DNA of 64,000 nucleotides from Nectonema munidae. Lineage: Eukaryota; Nematomorpha; Nectonematoida; Nectonematidae. The position numbers and the translations under genes are program-made. Each line of letters starts with the position of its first letter. Position 1 is the first letter of the stretch. The DNA lies in contig JAUIRK010000942.1 of the NCBI GenBank assembly GCA_030549495.1, positions 1 through 64,000 of the forward strand, written 5' to 3'. Shown here in pieces: positions 62,701-64,000 of this stretch. The notes beneath the pieces were generated by a model that was not told the DNA's origin, did not search any database, and saw only the letters and a program-made list of their open reading frames with translations.

Positions 62701-64000
62701 TGAAGAGGAGAAGACACCGTTTCAAGAAATAGTTTTACTCTCAACGTGTGGTGTTTCCGACATAACGAGGCAGCCGTATGATAACTACACAAAAATTCAC
62801 GTGATTAAGCTTCAATTCTTTTTGTACAAAGAAAAAATTGGCTACCAAAACACATTTGAAGGATTAAATAAAAGAATGAAGCCAAAGTTAATAGCTCCAA
62901 TAGATCACGTGGCTCTGCCGACAACACTCTTAAAGTTAGGCTCATTTGATTATGATGTATTGAAGGAAATTGAAATAAGGATAGAGGATATCTTATTTTC
63001 AATGAAAGTGTATCGAGAAAAAATGTCCACGTATGCCAAAGAAGACATATCTTTTACGGTGATTGAAGAATACAGCGCTAAAATTGCTGAAACCGGTCTT
63101 CTAGTGAAAAGTAGTGAGTGTAGTGTTCGCATGTTCGCCCTCGCTTTTGTCTCTGGAATGCCATATGTAGAAGTCGGCTTGAATGACGCTAAAAGGCAGG
63201 GTAAAGAAGTTGTGGGGAGGAAAGATATTGTCCCGTGCATCTCAGAAGAATGGATTCATATTGAAAACGCCAAATTTCATTGTGTTGTGCAAGAAGTGGA
63301 CTTCAACGAAAAAACGATACTCAAAATGCAAATGTTAGACGCACGCCAATTTGAATTCATTAGATTCACAACAACGCCATCATACTACCTGGAGCTTCCC
63401 TTACAGATTCGGATTAATATGAATTTGGTAGAAAAGAATCTAAAGATCACGGCTGAAGTCACGTGCACTTGCTTTGAAAGTAAAAAAGATATGCCCTTAG
63501 CGTTCTGTGAAAACATTCAAATACGAATCCCACTCGTCGAACAGTGGATCTACTTATTTCGGTAAGAACATTTTTAAACAATAAATATCTTTACTTAGTA
63601 TAACTTTAAAAGTTACATTATAACTTTTATTAAAATTTAAAATTATTCTTACTAAAAGTTATATACTTTTACTCTCAAAGTGAGTATTTCAGGCTAGCCT
63701 TATGATAGCCACACGAAAATTCACGTGATTAAGCTTTCATTCTTCTTGTACAAAGAATTTTTTAGGAATAAAAGAATAGAAAGCGCTTTTAAGAATGAAG
63801 ATATTGAAGACAGCTTTTCAGGAAAACTTCGAAAAAAACATCCATCTTACACGAATGTTATTTGAGTTTAATTTCATAAATAATATAACTATACAAAAGT
63901 CTTCTATATATATATAGTATTCTATAGTTGCTTAGTAAGACAGAAATTGGCATTATCTTAATAGAAAATTTCATGGCATAAGTTATTCCTTATGTATACA
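29382..64000 (+). CDS. stnB: stonin / stoned B, 13 exons, 3' end beyond window
   Basis: Endocytic adaptor that links AP-2 and synaptotagmin during synaptic-vesicle retrieval (known for the family). Join: 29382-29764, 31057-31256, 31897-32017, 32492-32672, 38628-38864, 39343-39552, 46878-47093, 51944-52163, 57625-57738, 59684-59812, 60597-60704, 60762-61189, 61256-63561; 4853 nt in one phase-consistent frame. The stonin-homology domain begins near residue 1291, and the mu-homology domain runs from about 1446 to WIYLFR at the last donor. GKEVVGRKDIVP and YDNYTKIHVIKLQFFLYKEK match fly StnB closely. There is one NPF (885-887) and DPF motifs at 863 and 1077. Exons 9-13 are certain as stonin; membership of exons 1-8 rests on phases and synteny. 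In flies stnA and stnB are separate cistrons of one mRNA; here exon 12 looks StnA-like and is in frame with StnB. Fly StnB continues after WIYLFR, so one or more exons are missing at the right. Confidence 0.8.
30041..30468 (+). mobile_element. Non-autonomous hAT element in stonin intron 1
   Basis: Ends CAGTGTTCCCCAAACTTTTC and CACTTTGGGAACCGCTG. Near-perfect 8-bp target duplication: ATCAACAT (30033-30040) against ATCTACAT (30469-30476). No transposase remains. Confidence 0.85.
31057..31256 (+). CDS. stonin gene exon 2, Lys- and Ser-rich
   Basis: Acceptor TTTTTAG, phase 2, joining exon 1 as ...LK-S-FIKHEKEKPLEELSSSEI. A Lys-rich run (ERKFKKKGKKKKKESAFFFS) is followed by a Ser-rich tract and QELDAKK. 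Donor AAAAAA/GTAAAT, phase 1. Low complexity makes the borders less certain. A Lys-rich patch is also seen in fly StnA. Confidence 0.6.
31897..32017 (+). CDS. stonin gene exon 3 (frame tentative)
   Basis: Taken with acceptor ATCAAG and donor ACAAAG/GTAACG. The phase-compatible frame reads SQESSFEKIPQSKETTKNKN then SNSLPCRKDLFKINILP. An alternative frame (RNPLLKKFRNQKKQQRTK) is also open, so the acceptor needs transcript evidence. Confidence 0.45.
32492..32672 (+). CDS. stonin gene exon 4
   Basis: Acceptor ATTGACAG and donor GATAAA/GTAAGT. Reads PRSDVALKTCNIEDYTKGFG, RERHSSIIINLPRRNFSGRK and FSTDESSSWSDFCDK. Phase 2 in, phase 0 out. Rich in Ser and Arg, likely phosphorylatable; no domain recognised. 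Confidence 0.65.
32673..33337. other. Start of intron 4, AT-rich
   Basis: No exon, SINE or terminal repeat recognised. TTAATTAACTATTAATTAAC low-complexity sequence lies at 33235-33260. Confidence 0.4.
33338..33465 (+). mobile_element. Probable pogo/Tigger-type element end
   Basis: Begins CAGTGAAGCCAATCCCTCAA after a TA, followed by pairs of ACATCCGTCA and AGATCCGTTAT words, the layout of pogo-like terminal regions. The other end was not identified. Confidence 0.4.
33466..34950. other. Intron 4, AT-rich, nothing firm
   Basis: A plus-strand open stretch at 33767-34117 encodes a Phe/Leu/Lys-rich product typical of AT-rich noise. A short CA/CG-repeat-like ACACACACGCGC lies near 34580. Confidence 0.4.
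34955..36375 (+). mobile_element. Decayed hAT transposon (SCAND3/ZMYM6-like transposase)
   Basis: The plus strand carries scattered transposase blocks in order: IGPEAKMKIQQFPFSNDMTI and RQRMIDNMAADVCRQV near 35060-35190, AYLADIFSRLNEMN near 35600, FLQGHDVTVSDVQDKFAGLS near 35640-35700, and RALVRQVQQQLSH ending near 36225. Stops and frame changes separate them. The right end GGCTGAGAAACGCTG at 36375 is hAT-like; the left end was not found. Several minus-strand open frames here (for example 35403-35831) are antisense shadows. Confidence 0.75.
36641..36741 (-). mobile_element. tRNA-derived SINE, copy 2
   Basis: Minus-strand copy with B-box CGGTTCGATCCCGCAAC and A-box-like CAGGTTAGATACTAG; shorter than the copy at 22964. 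Confidence 0.8.
36974..37417 (+). mobile_element. Non-autonomous hAT-like element in intron 4
   Basis: Ends CAGTGGCGTAACGATAAG and CTAGTTACGCCACTG, with subterminal GCCGCTCGGGACGGG and CCGCCCGGGGTGGACC. Flanks GCCTGAGT (36966-36973) and GCGTGAGT (37418-37425) form an 8-bp duplication with one mismatch. No coding content. Confidence 0.82.
37432..37568 (-). mobile_element. tRNA-derived SINE, divergent subfamily
   Basis: Minus strand: GGCGGCATGGCAGGTTGG, A-box-like TGGTTGAGATGATGG, B-box GGTTCGATTCC, then a GGTACC tail. It has a different middle (ACTCAGCACGGAAACCTC) from the main family and sits head-to-head with the copy at 37569. Confidence 0.75.
37569..37715 (+). mobile_element. tRNA-derived SINE, copy 3
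   Basis: Plus strand: CGGTTGGTTAGATGCTGG, then a B-box-like TGTTCGATACC, CATAGTTCGATACAAG and CAGTACCTTTACCTTT tail. It abuts the divergent copy at 37432-37568. Confidence 0.82.
38628..38864 (+). CDS. stonin gene exon 5
   Basis: Acceptor TTACTCACACAG and donor ATCTTG/GTAAGT, phase 0 both ends. Reads ALQSQRNRASSFADFSTMNK, CQVPTLHKEEEECKSDQ and NEIL. Acidic and Ser-rich, probably disordered linker. Confidence 0.72.
39343..39552 (+). CDS. stonin gene exon 6 (donor tentative)
   Basis: Acceptor TTTCTGCCACAG. Reads SRLSSQLTFFSRPHFYRIF, HPTEQMLFDFSHPSSSSLDI and SDLENHSLLAR. The chosen donor AGA/GTACCA is weak but keeps phase 0 with the next exon; the frame stays open to 39592. Ser-rich, no domain recognised. 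Confidence 0.5.
39858..39987 (+). mobile_element. 130-bp piggyBac-type MITE, copy 2
   Basis: TTAA at 39854-39857 and 39988-39991; ends CCCATTTACGGCCAATG and TTGGCCTTAAATGGG. Nearly identical interior to the copy at 18064. Confidence 0.85.
39992..40210 (+). mobile_element. Inverted-repeat element of the AAAACGG/TTTTGACTAG type
   Basis: Left AACGGCTGAAAACCAAAACG repeats face right TTTGGTTTCAGCCGTTTTGG and GGGACGTTTTGACTAG. Shares end words with 21225-21360. The left end is abutted by a piggyBac-type MITE. Confidence 0.5.
40944..41083 (-). mobile_element. tRNA-derived SINE, copy 4, with 12-base G run
   Basis: Minus strand: GGGGGCGTGAGTAAGG head, TTGGTTAGGTACTG A-box region, GGATTCAATCC (mutated B-box) and CATAGTTCGATACAAG. 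The tail meets a run of twelve G on the plus strand at 40946-40957. Confidence 0.8.
41090..42783. other. Intron 6, AT-rich, nothing recognised
   Basis: No exon-like frame or terminal repeat. A moderately less AT-rich stretch at about 41790-42060 contains no usable splice-bounded frame. Confidence 0.4.
42792..43057 (+). mobile_element. Non-autonomous hAT element, perfect 8-bp duplication
   Basis: CTTTAGTA flanks both sides (42784-42791 and 43058-43065). Ends CAGTGGTTCTCGTCATCC and GGCTGCAGAACCCACTG. 266 bp, no coding content. Confidence 0.9.
43150..43262 (-). mobile_element. tRNA-derived SINE, copy 5
   Basis: Minus strand: AGGGTTGGTTAGATGCTGG, B-box GGTTCGATTCC, AAGCCTGCTTTCCTCATAAT. The GC-rich head is truncated. 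Confidence 0.8.
43311..43536. repeat. Foldback palindrome with GA/TC microsatellite centre
   Basis: Two arms of about 100 bp are inverted copies. The left has AAAAACTTTATTGATGAATG and AATATTTAATCAGGAT; the right has the reverse complements. The centre carries an (AG)n run and a matching (TC)n run, so the transcript or single strand could form one long hairpin. Confidence 0.85.
43570..45837. other. Intron 6 continuation, no feature supported
   Basis: AT-rich with short GC-richer islands (44540-44600, containing ATGGCGGCGCGAGG). A minus-strand open frame at 44059-44271 has no motif or splice support. Confidence 0.4.
45842..46055 (+). mobile_element. piggyBac-type MITE with CCCTTTGAG ends
   Basis: TTAA at 45838-45841 and 46056-46059. 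Ends CCCTTTGAGATCCAGT and ACTGGCCCTCAAAGGG are inverted. 214 bp, no coding content. Confidence 0.8.
46690..46821 (-). mobile_element. 130-bp piggyBac-type MITE, copy 3 (opposite orientation)
   Basis: TTAA at 46686-46689 and 46822-46825. Matches the reverse complement of the copy at 39858 almost throughout. It ends only 56 bp before exon 7. Confidence 0.85.
46878..47093 (+). CDS. stonin gene exon 7
   Basis: Acceptor TTGTTTTTAG and donor AAGGAC/GTACGC, phase 0 both ends. Reads SFEVANKAAEITNAITDMNA, DPSFLGSRDDVMIPPRSLDS and NLYEESIVATVNLQKEACSK. Disordered, acidic; no domain recognised. Confidence 0.7.
47167..47415 (+). mobile_element. Two possible piggyBac-like MITE remnants
   Basis: TTTGGTGACCAGTGTGCC facing TTCTGGTCGTAAGGGGGTAA (47168-47288), and TCCAGAGTGACGCCCGTG facing TTCTGGTCCTCAAGGGG (47338-47410). 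Ends resemble the CTTTGAGGACCAG family but TTAA borders are degenerate. Confidence 0.4.
47420..48424. other. Intron 7, AT-rich, nothing recognised
   Basis: No coding frame, SINE or inverted ends found. Confidence 0.4.
48425..48570 (-). repeat. Dispersed repeat, partner of 13070-13200
   Basis: The reverse complement shares AAAAGTCATAAA, TACTTTAT, TTATTGACA and GATCTCAAATGACGTCAAAT in the same order with 13070-13200. Confidence 0.5.
48800..49310. other. Unassigned, partly exon-like sequence
   Basis: Overlapping open frames occur on both strands (48808-49092 minus, 49044-49304 plus). The minus strand near 49000 reads DQDIVQSFTEKFTSFQEPSD in one frame, which faintly resembles the tail of pogo/Tigger transposases. 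I could not confirm a family. Confidence 0.3.
50030..51247 (+). mobile_element. piggyBac transposon relic
   Basis: It contains a broken piggyBac transposase on the plus strand (50073-50976). The right end may be CTGACTCTTTCTAGGG at 51247, followed by TTTTAA. The left terminus was not identified. Confidence 0.65.
50073..50976 (+). pseudogene. piggyBac transposase, broken
   Basis: Frame 1: EFKAFVGLCIIKGVVKEE, MSMDRFKNSLRFDDKSSRLQ, KNTDKFSAIRDVW and FVTVDEHLFF (first catalytic Asp). The frame then shifts near 50390 to YMPNKPSKFGIKFSMLCDSK (second catalytic Asp region), continues to NHENGGVYKADQMVRAYSTK, breaks again near 50712, and resumes at KKWRDFLIELGEILCQDL. The order and motifs match the DDE_Tnp_1_7 family. 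Confidence 0.85.
51459..51540 (+). mobile_element. piggyBac-like MITE end
   Basis: TTAACTCTTTGAGGACAAGC with interior CAAGAAATCAAAATCGTCTG, shared with 29055-29152. The right end is not clear. Confidence 0.4.
51645..51765 (+). mobile_element. piggyBac-type MITE, diverged copy 4
   Basis: TTAA at 51641-51644 and 51766-51769; inverted ends ATCTTTCGTGACCAG and CTGGTCACGAAATGT. The interior keeps CCTTCGTCTG and AAATATCGTCTGATTTT from the 130-bp family. Confidence 0.75.
51944..52163 (+). CDS. stonin gene exon 8
   Basis: Acceptor GATTTAAG and donor AAAGA/GTAAGA, phase 0 to 1. Starts SLAWEECPPTHPAPELSFEV, then NEGMNFEEQFETFMEDQSSL and a Glu/Asp-rich end. The W-EE-PP opening recalls the W-x-x-F/acidic AP-2-binding repeats near the N terminus of stonins. 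Confidence 0.72.
52192..52343 (+). mobile_element. tRNA-derived SINE, copy 6
   Basis: Plus strand: GGTAGGCTAGATACTAGG A-box region, GGGTTCGATCCCACTTC B-box, CATATTTCGATACAAG and GTTACCCTTACCTTTG tail. It lies only 28 bp after the exon 8 donor. Confidence 0.85.
53040..55175 (+). mobile_element. piggyBac-type non-autonomous element, copy 2
   Basis: Its right two-thirds align with 27500-28689 without the nested LINE, ending GCCCAGCACTACTAGG with a degenerate TTAA. The left part (53075-53545) is a tandem array of imperfect 100-130-bp units carrying CATATGTTTTTATRCCAAAT and GGTTTCATTTCTGAAC words. No left terminal repeat was found, so the start is approximate. Confidence 0.6.
55215..55330 (+). 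other. Possible second SINE fragment
   Basis: GGTCTCGATTCGATTCCC resembles a pol III B-box and is followed by a GC-richer stretch (CTTCCGGTGGATGCGAT). No A-box or second copy was seen in the window. Confidence 0.25.
55340..57030. other. Intron 8, no feature supported
   Basis: Open frames at 55557-55922 and on both strands at 56313-56745 have no recognisable motif; composition is AT-rich. Confidence 0.4.
57033..57185 (+). mobile_element. Probable pogo/Tigger-type remnant
   Basis: CAGTAAAATCTCCACTAGTA followed by two AATGAACACTT words and GAGACCTTTCACTC: the repeated GAACACTT/GAGAC layout is typical of pogo-like ends. Confidence 0.4.
57625..57738 (+). CDS. stonin gene exon 9
   Basis: Acceptor TTTTTAAG and donor TCAAAAA/GTACAAG, phase 1 to 1. 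Reads FNTTDFFTTECAQNYSFS then PLFPKPTDEWINYEE. D-E-W-x-x-[YF]-E-E resembles the WVxF-type AP-2-binding motifs of stonins. Confidence 0.75.
58440..58900. other. Coding-like but unassigned intron 9 sequence
   Basis: Plus-strand fragments such as MIEQRDITHEACEAQITKIR and KDSFETWVKMLSHC are broken by stops. It may be a small pseudogene or transposon piece; I do not recognise it. Confidence 0.3.
59197..59474 (+). mobile_element. Non-autonomous hAT element in intron 9
   Basis: Ends CAGGGATCACCAAACTACGG and AAGTCTGGTGACCCCCG. Flanks CTCTATAC (59189-59196) and TTCTATAC (59475-59482) form an 8-bp duplication with one mismatch. It ends 209 bp before exon 10. Confidence 0.82.
59684..59812 (+). CDS. stonin gene exon 10
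   Basis: Acceptor CATTTAAG and donor ATGACAG/GTACGC, phase 1 to 1. Reads IGEEMEEEVGYAGDSKEIA then AMELNSKQKSEAISSPVQDR. Acidic linker. Confidence 0.72.
60597..60704 (+). CDS. stonin gene exon 11, proline-rich
   Basis: Acceptor GTAATTTTAG and donor CCTGAAG/GTTCAA, phase 1 to 1. Reads EEKSKPPSRPPPPRKKKSI then APPVPKKKSSVTSTLPE. A polyproline patch with basic residues (SH3-type ligand form PPPPRKKK) also exists in fly StnB. The donor is non-canonical after GT. Confidence 0.75.
60762..61189 (+). CDS. stonin gene exon 12, StnA-like module
   Basis: Acceptor CTTTCTAG and donor AATAAA/GTAAGT, phase 1 to 0. SETWDYFEQLSKKVNARIHK and TQEALKEQEKEEW form a helical W-x-x-F-E-Q-L segment that, from memory, resembles one in fly StnA. 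DVLPEGKKDKKKKKSKLEKE and FKKQYKKFLGKGG follow. Confidence 0.8.
61256..63561 (+). CDS. stnB: stonin gene exon 13: linker, SHD and mu-homology domain
   Basis: Acceptor AATTTAG, donor TTTCG/GTAAGA, phase 0 to 2, 2306 nt. In order: DPF (YDPFKAY, residue 863), NPF (YNPFLRE, 885), a duplicated 24-residue unit (61409-61552), FDPFLQTEP (1077), EFWFEEQE (1110), nine units of a 9-residue repeat (62135-62374), the stonin-homology domain from GRLQLLLKVVNKKKR (about 1291), and the mu-homology domain with RMFALAFVSGMPYVEVGLND, GKEVVGRKDIVP and the terminal VEQWIYLFR. The SHD-mu spacer is shorter than in fly. NPF and DPF bind EH-domain and AP-2 appendage partners (family knowledge). Confidence 0.95.
61409..61552 (+). 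repeat. In-frame duplication of 24 residues in stonin
   Basis: Two 72-nt units begin DAFVNQNKEHDEKYNIEKM and DAFVNQNKEYDEKYNVEKM. High identity indicates a recent duplication. Confidence 0.9.
62135..62374 (+). repeat. 27-nt tandem array coding ESxFKNENx in stonin
   Basis: Units ESAFKNENI, ESTFNQNL (one residue short), ESPFKNENT, ESLFENDNT, ESLFKNENT, ESVFKNENT, ESVFKNENI, KTVFKNENL and ESAIKNEKT. A partial unit precedes (AFKNEII) and follows (EDAF). Confidence 0.95.
63562..64000 (+). other. Start of stonin intron 13, runs off window
   Basis: Begins GTAAGAAC after the R codon split CG/. It contains the chimeric exon-derived duplicate at 63698-63863 and a TATATATATA run near 63905. The exon expected after WIYLFR in stonins is not present in the window. 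Confidence 0.8.
63698..63863 (+). pseudogene. Rearranged in-frame duplicate of stonin exon 13 pieces
   Basis: 63698-63765 copies exon 13 at about 62774-62838 (PYDSHTKIHVIKLSFFLYKE against PYDNYTKIHVIKLQFFLYKE). It joins directly to a copy of about 62350-62430 (ESAFKNEDIEDSFSGKLRKK). Their order is reversed relative to the exon, yet both pieces stay in one open frame until TGA at 63861-63863. A TAG precedes at 63695 and the phase does not suit the exon 13 donor, so it is not an obvious alternative exon. Confidence 0.85.

Noticed and set aside
63693-63863. Alternative terminal exon of stonin
   Set aside because: With the phase-2 donor at 63561 the TTTCAG acceptor gives a stop after three codons, and the conserved frame is preceded by TAG.

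Overview
The window looks like nuclear DNA from an animal, most likely an arthropod. It is very AT-rich, has small exons with GT..AG introns and T-rich acceptors, and is packed with decayed transposons and tRNA-derived SINEs. The only gene I can name is a stoned B/stonin orthologue (an endocytic AP-2 and synaptotagmin adaptor), whose stonin-homology and mu-homology domains closely resemble fly StnB. The phylum is an inference from that resemblance; I cannot name the species.

Layout. 1-4432 is a broken copy of a CMC-type (CACTA/Mirage/Chapaev) DNA transposon that runs off the left edge. 4433-5984 is AT-rich spacer. 5985-6456 and 12838-12895 are two halves of a LINE reverse-transcriptase tail, split by a second, nearly complete copy of the same transposon (6457-12837) in opposite orientation. 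That copy has CACTG termini, a zinc-finger transposase and a multi-exon SAM-domain accessory gene. 12.9-29 kb is mostly non-coding. It holds four weak exons of an unrecognised plus-strand gene (14628-22052), SINEs, piggyBac-type MITEs, a hAT element with perfect 8-bp target duplications (24583-27029) and a piggyBac-type element (27127-28689) that carries a nested LINE fragment.

From 29382 to the right edge there is one large plus-strand gene. I find 13 exons with consistent phases (4853 coding nt, about 1617 codons) ending in the mu-homology domain; the last exon or exons lie beyond 64000. Its introns hold a decayed hAT transposase, five short non-autonomous elements with terminal repeats and target duplications, six tRNA-like SINE copies, a piggyBac transposase relic, a foldback palindrome, and a rearranged duplicate of part of the stonin exon.

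Most interesting points: the transposon with the SAM gene and its TA target duplication, proved by an in-frame empty site; the apparent single reading frame of a gene that is dicistronic in flies; the expanding 9-residue Phe repeat in the stonin linker; and the chimeric in-frame exon fragment in the last intron.
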